6,961 bases of DNA from an uncultured Rubellimicrobium sp. (GTDB lineage Bacteria; Pseudomonadota; Alphaproteobacteria; Rhodobacterales; Rhodobacteraceae), in contig CADCUU010000112.1 in the NCBI GenBank assembly GCA_902805995.1, positions 1-6,961 of the forward strand, written 5' to 3'. The notes beneath the pieces are model-generated. The model did no database searches, had not been told where the DNA came from, and was given only the letters and a program-made list of their open reading frames with translations. Made by a program: the position numbers and the translations under genes. Shown here piece after piece: positions 1 to 5,797 of this stretch; position 1 is the stretch's first letter; every line of letters starts with the position of its first letter.

Positions 1-1003
1 GTTCTTCGGCCACTACGCGGCCGATGACCGGGGCCAGCGTGACGCCCGAATGGGTCACGGCGACATGGAGTCCCGGGGCGGCGGGCCCGACGATGGGCAG
101 GCCGTCCTCGGGCACCGGGCGATGGCCGATCGTGTAGCCGCCCAACCGCAGCGCCTCTCCCCCATTCACGCCGGAGCGAATCGCGCCCAGCAGTTCCTCG
201 GCCGTCCGCAGCGGGTCGGTGCCCGGATCGGTCCCCGCATAATGGCCCGAGCCCAGCAGCCGCCCGTCGCGAAGCTGCCGCAACTCCAGCCCCGGCCCGA
301 CGACGAGGCCGTTCAGCATCGTCTCGACCGGCTCGGTCGAGACGAGGAGCCCGGCTGGCCCCTCGACCGGCACATCGACCCCGACCTGGGCGGCGAGGTC
401 GCGCGTGGCGGTGCCAGCCGCCAGCACGACGGTTCCGGCCTCGATCTCCGTCCCGTCCGCAAGGCGTACGCCGGTCACACGCCCGTCCTCCGACAGGAGC
501 CGTTCGACAGCTTGGCCGATCAGCATCCGCGCGCCGCGCCGTTCCGCATCGACCAGCAGCTCCTGCGTGGCCTCCAGCGGCTCGATCGCCCCCTCGGCAG
601 GAGAATAGGCGGCGAGCGCGGGCGGATCGAGGAGGGCGGGTTCCAGCGCGGCAGCCTCGGCCCGGTCCACGAGGCGGATGTCGTAGCTCAGCGCCTGGCG
701 TTCCTCCACGAAGGCGCGCAGCTCCTCCTCCGGCAGGTCCCAGACGAGGCTGCCGCACCAGTTCACCCGAAGGCCCGGCACGATCCCGTCGAGCCGCCGC
801 CATTCCTCCATGGAGCGGATCCGGAGCCGGACATAGGGATCGGGGTGGCCCCAGCTCGCATTGATCCAAGCCCAGGATCGCGGCGTGGCGAGGCCCCCGG
901 CGATGCCGCCATCCACCAGCACGACGTCGGCGCCGCCGCGCGCCAGATGCCATGCGATGGACGCCCCGATGATGCCCGCCCCGACCACTACGACCTGCGC
1001 CAT
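1..1003 (-). CDS. DAO-family FAD-dependent oxidoreductase (C-terminus cut off by window edge)
   Basis: I translated this by hand from the minus strand. The frame is open from ATG at 1003 to the left edge, giving 334 residues. A classic FAD-binding Rossmann start is visible: VVVVGAGIIG at residues 4-13, ending in an acidic residue after the second strand (VVLVD, D31). A second FAD-contact strand, VVLAAGTAT, lies at 192-200. The C-terminal DAO signature includes RPVPEDGLPIVGP (295-307) and HSGVTLAPVIGR (318-329), so probably only a few tens of residues are missing. The family (glycine oxidase, D-amino acid dehydrogenase, sarcosine oxidase-like) oxidises primary or secondary amines with FAD, usually in the cytoplasm or at the membrane face. 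The substrate cannot be read from the sequence. The start is supported by a GGGAG motif (1013-1017) 9 nt upstream. It is divergent from murQ, so a link to D-amino acids or amino sugars from peptidoglycan is possible but inferred. Confidence 0.9.
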   Translation of the reverse strand, partial: MAQVVVVGAGIIGASIAWHLARGGADVVLVDGGIAGGLATPRSWAWINASWGHPDPYVRLRIRSMEEWRRLDGIVPGLRVNWCGSLVWDLPEEELRAFVEERQALSYDIRLVDRAEAAALEPALLDPPALAAYSPAEGAIEPLEATQELLVDAERRGARMLIGQAVERLLSEDGRVTGVRLADGTEIEAGTVVLAAGTATRDLAAQVGVDVPVEGPAGLLVSTEPVETMLNGLVVGPGLELRQLRDGRLLGSGHYAGTDPGTDPLRTAEELLGAIRSGVNGGEALRLGGYTIGHRPVPEDGLPIVGPAAPGLHVAVTHSGVTLAPVIGRVVAEE

Positions 1004-1131
1004 GGACCCGCTCTCCCTCGTTGGTCCCGACCTCATGCCCCTGTCCACGGGCGGCGGCAAGGGCAGGGGCCGTGGACGCGGCAGCGGGCCCGCCTAGCTT
1101 CCAGCCGTGCCGCCCGGCGCCTGGAGAGACC
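1004..1131. promoter_or_regulatory. Divergent intergenic region between the oxidoreductase and murQ, with interleaved inverted repeats
   Basis: These 128 bases separate two start codons pointing away from each other, so they must hold promoters for both genes. I found no convincing -35/-10 pair. Two perfect inverted repeats are interleaved: GCCCCTG (1037-1043) with CAGGGGC (1064-1070), and GTCCACGG (1043-1050) with CCGTGGAC (1070-1077). The arms run in the order P, Q, P', Q', and each neighbouring pair of arms shares one base. They could be a double operator for a shared regulator or a pseudoknot-like RNA fold. In DNA this GC-rich, repeats of 7-8 bp also arise by chance. Confidence 0.4.
1123..1128 (+). 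promoter_or_regulatory. Ribosome binding site fixing the murQ start
   Basis: GGAGAG lies 3 nt before the ATG at 1132 (5 nt if only GGAG is counted). It supports 1132 rather than the earlier in-frame codons that leave the frame open back to about 1021. Confidence 0.75.
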
Positions 1132-2010
1132 ATGACCGAATCCGTCGATCCCCGATTCCAGGACCTCGACGCCTGGTCCCCGGGCCGCGTCGCGACCGCC
1201 ATCTGGGAATCCCAACTCGCCGCCGTCGCGGCCGTAGGGCCCGCGCTGCCCCAGATCGCCCGCGCCGTGGAGACCGCGGCCCTCCGCCTGACGGACGGGT
1301 CGGGGCGGCTCGCCTATGCCGGAGCAGGGACCTCGGCTCGTATCGCCGTGCAGGACGGAAGCGAGCTGCCGCCCACCTTCGACTGGCCGGAGCAACGCAT
1401 CCTGTTCCTCCTGGCCGGGGGCGAGCAGGCCCTTCTGCATGCTGTCGAAGGAGCCGAGGATGACCGGGATGACGCCGTTCGGCAGGTGTCAACGGCGACG
1501 CTGGGTCCGCAGGACGTGCTGATCGCCCTGGCGGCCAGCGGGCGCACGCCCTTCACGCTCGCTGTCTTGTCCGCCGCGCGGGACGCGGGCGCGCTGACGA
1601 TCGGCGTATCCAATGCCCCCGAGGCCGCGCTCCTGGTGGCCTGCGAGATTCCGATCCTTGTGCCGACGGGGGCGGAGGTGGTGGCGGGCTCCACCCGGAT
1701 GAAGGCGGGGACGGCGCAGAAGGTCGTGCTGAACATGATCTCCACGGGCGTGATGATCCGGCTGGGCCGGGTGCATAGCGGCCTGATGGTGGACATGCGC
1801 CCTCTCAATGCCAAGCTCCGCCAGCGCGCGGCCGAGATGGTGGCCCGGATTGCCGCCGTCTCGCTTGAGGCCGCGCAGCAGGCCCTTTCGCTCGCGGACA
1901 ACAACGTGAAGCGCGCGGTCCTCGTCGCCAAGGGGCTGTCGCCCGAGGAGGCCGTGCAGCGTCTCTCGGTTACCGGGGGCAACCTTCGCGCGGCTTTGGG
2001 CGACGTCTAG
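1132..2010 (+). CDS. murQ: N-acetylmuramic acid 6-phosphate etherase MurQ
   Basis: The protein has 292 residues, close to E. coli MurQ (298). MurQ cleaves the lactyl ether of MurNAc-6-phosphate to give GlcNAc-6-phosphate and D-lactate in the cytoplasm, a step in recycling cell-wall sugars. A SIS (sugar isomerase) domain spans most of the protein. Family hallmarks: GAGTSARIAVQDGSELPPTF (64-83), with E78 matching E. coli catalytic Glu83; HAVEGAED (103-110), with E109 matching Glu114; AASGRTP (134-140); and GSTRMKAGTAQKVVLNM (186-202). The start is the ATG at 1132, preceded by GGAGAG (1123-1128). The reading frame is open upstream to about 1021, but there is no homology there. Differences from the standard family are a changed N-terminal helix (no recognisable INxED-type motif) and SARIA in place of SGRLG in the phosphate loop. 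The gene starts divergently from the oxidoreductase and converges on the EEP gene, overlapping it by 4 bp. Confidence 0.96.
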   Translation: MTESVDPRFQDLDAWSPGRVATAIWESQLAAVAAVGPALPQIARAVETAALRLTDGSGRLAYAGAGTSARIAVQDGSELPPTFDWPEQRILFLLAGGEQALLHAVEGAEDDRDDAVRQVSTATLGPQDVLIALAASGRTPFTLAVLSAARDAGALTIGVSNAPEAALLVACEIPILVPTGAEVVAGSTRMKAGTAQKVVLNMISTGVMIRLGRVHSGLMVDMRPLNAKLRQRAAEMVARIAAVSLEAAQQALSLADNNVKRAVLVAKGLSPEEAVQRLSVTGGNLRAALGDV

Positions 2011-3089
2011 ACGCCCAGCGCGGGCGTGTCCTCGCGTTTCAGACCCTGCCGATATTCCTCCAGCCGCGCGTCGATCTCCTCCCGCTCTTCCGGGGTCATA
2101 TGCTTTGGCGCGACGTTGAGCTGCCGCGCCTCGTTGGGATCGATCCGCACGCAAGCCACGACGGGGAAGTGGTCCGATCCGGTCTTCTCGCCCAGCCGGA
2201 ATTCCACCATCGCTACCTCCTCGGTCACGAAGAGCTGGTCGATGGCGCAGCGGATCAGCGGGTTCTTGGCGTGGAAGCTGGCGTAAAGCCCGCGCCCGAT
2301 CCGGGGGTCGAGGTAGCGCCCGTAATGCTTGAAGAGCCGCGAGGTCGGGGACCAGGCGGCATCGTTGAAGTCGCCCATCACGATGAGGGGGATGTCCGTC
2401 GCCCGGGCAAAGCGCGCGGCGTAAAGGATCTGCACGTCGCGCTCATCCGTGTCCACGCCCGGCACCGGCGGCTCGGGGTGAAGGCCCACGAAGCGGAACA
2501 CCCGCCCGGATCGCGTCTTCAGCTCTGCCCAGACGGAAGGCGTCTCGTCGGCGGTCAGGAAGGCGACCTCGGACTGCACCACCTCCAGCCGGGTTGCGAA
2601 GATGAGGCCGTAGTAGTCGTCCTGCGGCACGGTGATGACGGTCGGATACCCCTCCAGCGCCGGACGCACCCCGTCCAGCCAGACTTGGTCCGTTTCCATA
2701 AGGAGGAGGACGTCCGGGTCATGGCGGGCGATCAGATCGCGGACGAGGTCGTGCCGGTCGTTCTCCATGAGGACGTTGGCGGCCAGGAGCTTGACCTCCG
2801 ACCCGTCGCCCCGCATAGGCGCGAAGCGCATTTCCTTGCTGTGGATCGGCGTGAACGGGCGGATGCGGAGCAGGTGCAGCACCATCCCCCCCAGCGTCGG
2901 CACCAGCACGACCCAGAGCAGCGCGCCCCTCAGGAAGATCACCGCCAGCGCGACGACGATCGCCTGTGCGATGGCGATCTGGATGCGCGGGAAATCCCAC
3001 ATCCGCACCCACCAGTGATGGGTGCCCGACATGGGGGCAAGGGTCACGCCTAGGAGCACGACCGCCAGGGCCAGGATAAGAAAGGTCAT
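2007..3089 (-). CDS. Membrane-anchored endonuclease/exonuclease/phosphatase (EEP) family protein
   Basis: The protein has 360 residues from the ATG at 3089. The N-terminus holds about three hydrophobic segments (roughly 2-20, 36-53 and 55-76), followed by an EEP domain (about 98-315) in the DNase I/exonuclease III/sphingomyelinase fold. Catalytic landmarks are present in order: N105 in LLAANV, E132 in LLLMETD, H204 in VGLHPE, D240 and N242 in VMGDFND, D284 in AIDQLF, and D306-H307 in GSDHFPV. The metal-dependent phosphodiesterase site therefore looks intact. The substrate (DNA, phospholipid or inositol phosphate) cannot be told. Related membrane-tethered EEP proteins are common in proteobacteria and mostly uncharacterised. 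A charged tail (about 329-354, EEREEIDARLEEYR) extends past the domain. No good Shine-Dalgarno precedes 3089; a TTG at 3137 is less likely. It lies 117 bp after catalase on the same strand, and its TAG stop is shared with murQ. Confidence 0.92.
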   Translation of the reverse strand: MTFLILALAVVLLGVTLAPMSGTHHWWVRMWDFPRIQIAIAQAIVVALAVIFLRGALLWVVLVPTLGGMVLHLLRIRPFTPIHSKEMRFAPMRGDGSEVKLLAANVLMENDRHDLVRDLIARHDPDVLLLMETDQVWLDGVRPALEGYPTVITVPQDDYYGLIFATRLEVVQSEVAFLTADETPSVWAELKTRSGRVFRFVGLHPEPPVPGVDTDERDVQILYAARFARATDIPLIVMGDFNDAAWSPTSRLFKHYGRYLDPRIGRGLYASFHAKNPLIRCAIDQLFVTEEVAMVEFRLGEKTGSDHFPVVACVRIDPNEARQLNVAPKHMTPEEREEIDARLEEYRQGLKREDTPALGV

Positions 3090-3157
3090 GCACCAAAGGT
3101 AAGCTGCTGGTTCCGTCCGGAAAGGGCCGCCTGCCAACCCTGCCGTCGGAGGAGGTG

Positions 3158-3185
3158 GACCCCGGGAGCGGGTGCCCCCGGGGTC
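3158..3185 (-). terminator. GC-rich hairpin after catalase, possible terminator or 3' stabiliser
   Basis: A perfect 9-bp inverted repeat, GACCCCGGG (3158-3166) and CCCGGGGTC (3177-3185), encloses a 10-nt loop. It sits 21 bases past the catalase TAA on that gene's strand and about 70 bases before the EEP start. No T-run follows it in the minus direction, so it does not look like a classic intrinsic terminator. It may stabilise the catalase mRNA end, aid Rho-dependent termination, or partly separate catalase and EEP expression. Confidence 0.5.
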
Positions 3186-3206
3186 GTGCGTCAGCCTGCG
3201 ATCACC

Positions 3207-4700
3207 TTACTCGGCGGCGGCGCTGCTCAGGCTTCGTCCGAGCCCCTCGGCCACGCGCCGGCCGTAATCGGGGTCGGCGAGTGTGAAGTGCCGGATCATC
3301 TTCTCCTGGATGACCGGGGCGCAGTCCGACAGCGCGCCCACGAGGTTCGAGATCAGCTCGTCGCGCTCCCAGTCCTCGTAGCTGCGGTAGCGCTCGCCCG
3401 CCTGGGCGAAGTCGTTCGTGCGCTCGATCCGCTGGCGTCCTACCTCGCCCGCCCAATGCGTCCGGGGCGGGGCGCCCGTGCGCTCCTGTTCGCGCAGTCC
3501 TTCGAAGTTCGAGGGCTCGTAGTTCACATGCGGGTCCGCGCCCTGCTCGGCCCCGTCGACATGGTAGCTCATCTGCCCGCCGCGCTGGTTGGTCGCGAAG
3601 GGGCACTTGGGCGCGTTGATCGGCAGTTGCAGGTAGTTCGGCCCCACGCGGTAACGCTGCGTGTCAGAATAGGCAAAGGTGCGTCCCTGGAGGAGCTTGT
3701 CCTCCGAGAAGTCGATCCCGTCCACCAGCACGCCCGTGCCGAAGGCCACCTGTTCCACCTCGTTGTGGTAGTCCACCGGGTTCCGGTTGAGCTGGATGTG
3801 CCCCACATGGCGCAGCGGGAACTGGTCCTCGGGCCAGAGCTTGGTGACGTCCAGGGGGTCCCAGTCGAGTTCCGGGTGCTCGTGGTCGTCCATCACCTGG
3901 ATGAACATGTCCCATTCCGGGAACTCACCGCGTTCGATGGAAGCGTAGAGATCGCCCGTCGCGTGGTTGAAATCCTTGGCCTGGATCGCCTCGGCCTCGG
4001 ACTGGAGGAGGTTCCGCACACCCTGGCGCGGCTGGAAGTGAAACTTGCAAAGCTGAGTGCGGCCCTCCTCGTTCACCAGCTTGTACGTGTTCACGCCCGA
4101 GCCCTGCATCTCCCGGTAGGTGGCCGGAATGCCCCAAGGGGAGAAGAGGTGAGTAATCATGTGCGTGGCTTCGGACGACATGGACACGAAGTCGAAGAAG
4201 CGCTGGTTCGACTGACGGTTGGTGATCGGGTCCGGCTTGAAGGCGTGGACCATGTCCGGGAACTTGATGGGATCGCGGATGAAGAACACCTTGAGGTTGT
4301 TCCCCACGAGGTCCCAGTTGCCCGTCTCGGTGTAGAACTTGATGGCGAAACCGCGCGGGTCGCGCAGCGTCTCGGGCGAGTGGCCGCCATGGATCACGGT
4401 GGAGAAGCGCAGAAAGATCGGCGTCTCCGTCCCCGCGCGGAACACCTTGGCGCGTGAGTATTTCTCGATGGGCTCATCGCCCAGCTTGCCCGTGGGCACG
4501 AAGATGCCGTGCGCTGCGGCACCCCGGGCATGGACCACGCGCTCGGGGATCCGCTCCCGGTCGAAATGCGTGATCTTTTCCAGGAAGTGGTAGTCCTCGA
4601 GCACCAACGGCCCGCGAGGACCGATGCTTCGCGTGTTCTGGTTGTCGTAGACCGGGTGGCCCTGGCGGGTCGTCAGCCCGATCTTCTTGTCCTCTGCCAT
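3207..4700 (-). CDS. Haem catalase, small-subunit, KatB-like motifs
   Basis: The protein has 497 residues with a complete catalase fold and no C-terminal extension of the large-subunit KatE type. It converts hydrogen peroxide to water and oxygen. Visible hallmarks: [13 protein letters not shown] (19-31); catalytic His57 in RVVHARG; Ser100 in RFSTV; the distal Asn in GNN (133-135); LQGR ending at R340; and the haem-ligand Tyr344 in [28 protein letters not shown] (100-117) recalls the KatB-type (clade 1) proteins as I remember them. No signal peptide is seen, so it should be cytoplasmic. GNNLKVFF replaces the commoner GNNTPVFF. The start at 4700 follows AAGGA with 5-nt spacing. The frame stays open upstream to 4958, but that would run into the kinase gene. 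The kinase ends 70 bp upstream on the same strand, so co-transcription is possible. No OxyR site could be identified by eye. Confidence 0.97.
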   Translation of the reverse strand: MAEDKKIGLTTRQGHPVYDNQNTRSIGPRGPLVLEDYHFLEKITHFDRERIPERVVHARGAAAHGIFVPTGKLGDEPIEKYSRAKVFRAGTETPIFLRFSTVIHGGHSPETLRDPRGFAIKFYTETGNWDLVGNNLKVFFIRDPIKFPDMVHAFKPDPITNRQSNQRFFDFVSMSSEATHMITHLFSPWGIPATYREMQGSGVNTYKLVNEEGRTQLCKFHFQPRQGVRNLLQSEAEAIQAKDFNHATGDLYASIERGEFPEWDMFIQVMDDHEHPELDWDPLDVTKLWPEDQFPLRHVGHIQLNRNPVDYHNEVEQVAFGTGVLVDGIDFSEDKLLQGRTFAYSDTQRYRVGPNYLQLPINAPKCPFATNQRGGQMSYHVDGAEQGADPHVNYEPSNFEGLREQERTGAPPRTHWAGEVGRQRIERTNDFAQAGERYRSYEDWERDELISNLVGALSDCAPVIQEKMIRHFTLADPDYGRRVAEGLGRSLSSAAAE

Positions 4701-4705
4701 GCTGT

Positions 4706-4710
4706 TCCTT
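4706..4710 (-). promoter_or_regulatory. Ribosome binding site fixing the catalase start
   Basis: AAGGA on the minus strand lies 5 nt before the ATG at 4700. It supports that start over the upstream in-frame ATG at 4958, which lies inside the kinase coding region. Confidence 0.75.
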
Positions 4711-4725
4711 TCCGGCCCGGTGGCC

Positions 4726-4762
4726 GTTCCCCATGTTGGCGGTTGGCAGGGGAACAACCGCC
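4726..4762 (-). promoter_or_regulatory. Interleaved inverted repeats in the catalase leader
   Basis: Two perfect repeats overlap in the 70-bp gap between kinase and catalase. One pairs GGCGGTTG (4738-4745) with CAACCGCC (4755-4762), an 8-bp stem with a 9-nt loop. The other pairs GTTCCCC (4726-4732) with GGGGAAC (4749-4755). One arm of the second lies in the loop of the first, so as RNA they are either mutually exclusive hairpins or a tight pseudoknot. The hairpins end 25 nt before the catalase ATG, just upstream of its ribosome binding site. No U-run follows the first stem. Possible roles are a leader switch, a kinase mRNA terminator or stabiliser, or a DNA operator. This is a structural observation only. 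Confidence 0.4.
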
Positions 4763-4770
4763 GGGGGCCG

Positions 4771-5616
4771 CTATGGTTCGCCGCCCTCCCGAGCAAGCCA
4801 AAGCGCGCCGTCGAGCGAGGTGCCCAGGGACGGCCGGATCGGCCATCGTCCGCCCATCCGTGCGGCAAAGCTGGGACCGAGGCCTCCCAGGAACACCACG
4901 GGCAGGTCGTCTTCGGCCCGGAGGAGGTCCACGGCGCCCGCGATTTCCTGTTCGGCACGCGTCATGATCGCGACAGCGGCGGGATCGGTCGACTCGAGGA
5001 GCCGGGGGGCCAAGGCGGCGAACTCCACGGGCCGTGCCTTCAGGGAAAAGGACACGAGGCCGTAGGGCCCGCCCTGTTCCTCCAGAACCGCGCCAAGAAG
5101 CGGCGTCATCACGTCGAACGCATCGACCGCCCGCAGCGCCGCTGAGCAGAGTGCCCGCCCCATCCAGGCCCCGCTCGCCTCGTCCCCGAGGACAAGGCCC
5201 CAGCCGCCGATCTGCCGCACCGTGCCGCCGCGCTGGACCGCGAAGACGGACCCTGTTCCGAGGGCCGCGACGACCCCGTCATTGCCGCGCAGCGCCCCTT
5301 TCACCGCCGTGACCGCATCCGTGACGACGCGGGTTCGGGCAAAGGGCAGGGCGCGTTCCAGCCGGTCAACTGTCCCGCTCGCATTGGCCCCGGCGAGCCC
5401 GAGCCCGGCCCGGAGCGAAGCCTTTTCCCCATCGGGCAGACCCGCCGCGCGAAGCGCCGCCGTCACCGCCGCGAGAATGTTCGCCTGCGCTCCTTCAAGG
5501 TCAGAGGCGATGTTGGCCGGTCCCCCGGTGCCGGTGCCGAGCACCCGGCCCTCCGCATCGGCCACCGCCGCGCGGCAGCCGGTCCCGCCGCCATCCACAC
5601 CGAGATAGAGCGCCAT
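4771..5616 (-). CDS. BadF/BadG/BcrA/BcrD-family amino-sugar kinase (GlcNAc, glucosamine or MurNAc kinase)
   Basis: The protein has 281 residues with the ASKHA (actin/hexokinase-like) ATPase fold. It shows phosphate-1 loop [14 protein letters not shown] (5-18), LAGANASG (74-81), [12 protein letters not shown] (97-108), whose D100 matches the catalytic Asp of GlcNAc kinases, phosphate-2 loop ALGTGSVF (118-125), GGWG and [11 protein letters not shown] (137-153), and an adenosine-motif-like [10 protein letters not shown] (241-250). The family includes glucosamine/GlcNAc kinases and, from memory, the MurNAc/GlcNAc kinase MurK of Clostridium. A sugar kinase is far more likely than a benzoyl-CoA reductase activator, because no [4Fe-4S] cysteine ligands or reductase partners are seen. 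With murQ nearby, it may make GlcNAc-6-P or MurNAc-6-P in the cytoplasm. The start at 5616 is supported by GGGGAGG 8 nt upstream. Catalase follows after 70 bp on the same strand. Confidence 0.88.
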   Translation of the reverse strand: MALYLGVDGGGTGCRAAVADAEGRVLGTGTGGPANIASDLEGAQANILAAVTAALRAAGLPDGEKASLRAGLGLAGANASGTVDRLERALPFARTRVVTDAVTAVKGALRGNDGVVAALGTGSVFAVQRGGTVRQIGGWGLVLGDEASGAWMGRALCSAALRAVDAFDVMTPLLGAVLEEQGGPYGLVSFSLKARPVEFAALAPRLLESTDPAAVAIMTRAEQEIAGAVDLLRAEDDLPVVFLGGLGPSFAARMGGRWPIRPSLGTSLDGALWLAREGGEP

Positions 5617-5624
5617 GACATCGT

Positions 5625-5631
5625 CCTCCCC
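5625..5631 (-). promoter_or_regulatory. Ribosome binding site fixing the kinase start
   Basis: GGGGAGG on the minus strand is 8 nt before the ATG at 5616. It favours this start over an in-frame ATG at 5685, which would add 23 residues ahead of the conserved first beta strand. Confidence 0.8.
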
Positions 5632-5717
5632 GGCGTCCTTCTGGCCCAAGCCCAGGCTGAGTGGAAGGACCGGCCTATGAAACACGGCTTAGCGGGCAGT
5701 CGCCAAGTCAGGCGCTT

Positions 5718-5753
5718 GCCGCGACATGGAGGGCCTACCCCCTGTGTCGCGGC
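5718..5753. terminator. Strong hairpin between the CRTAC1-like gene and the kinase
   Basis: A perfect 9-bp inverted repeat, GCCGCGACA (5718-5726) and TGTCGCGGC (5745-5753), encloses 18 nt. An inner AGGG (5730-5733) can also pair with CCCT (5740-5743). It lies 44 bases past the CRTAC1-like stop and about 100 bases before the kinase start. No T-run follows on either strand, so it is either an atypical terminator or mRNA 3' hairpin for the CRTAC1-like gene, or an operator for the kinase. The rest of the 181-bp gap (5617-5797) shows no gene and no clear promoter. Confidence 0.4.
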
Positions 5754-5797
5754 CGACCGGACCTCAGCACCCGCTTCAACGCCTGCGTACCGGTGGA

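Noticed and set aside
1021..1131. Extended N-terminus for MurQ starting near 1021
   Set aside because: The extra residues are low-complexity (rich in P, R and A), need a rare TTG start, and the ATG at 1132 has a ribosome binding site and gives the family's normal length.
50..1135. Long plus-strand open frame of 361 codons
   Set aside because: It is antisense to the oxidoreductase, its translation is low-complexity (rich in R, G, P and H) with no recognisable motif, and such shadow frames are expected at this GC content and codon bias.
1314..1982. Minus-strand open frame inside murQ
   Set aside because: It is antisense to a well-conserved MurQ and rich in S, R, T and A from the reversed codon bias. 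There is no ribosome binding site or family resemblance.
2100..3053. Plus-strand open frame of 317 codons opposite the EEP gene
   Set aside because: It has shadow composition (rich in V, R, H and D) and no motif, while the minus strand encodes a clear EEP protein with all catalytic residues.
3186..4457. Long plus-strand open frame of 423 codons opposite catalase
   Set aside because: It is a mirror of the catalase codon pattern, with no domain signature. The catalase on the other strand is unambiguous.
4701..4958. Extended N-terminus for catalase starting at 4958
   Set aside because: The extra 86 residues show no homology, would overlap the kinase by almost 190 bases, and the ATG at 4700 has its own ribosome binding site and begins just before the conserved N-terminus.
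4771..5616. Reading the kinase as a benzoyl-CoA or 2-hydroxyglutaryl-CoA dehydratase activator
   Set aside because: Those activators carry conserved iron-sulfur cysteines and sit beside reductase or dehydratase subunits. Here only C14 and C157 are present and no partner gene is visible; the motifs fit GlcNAc-type kinases better.
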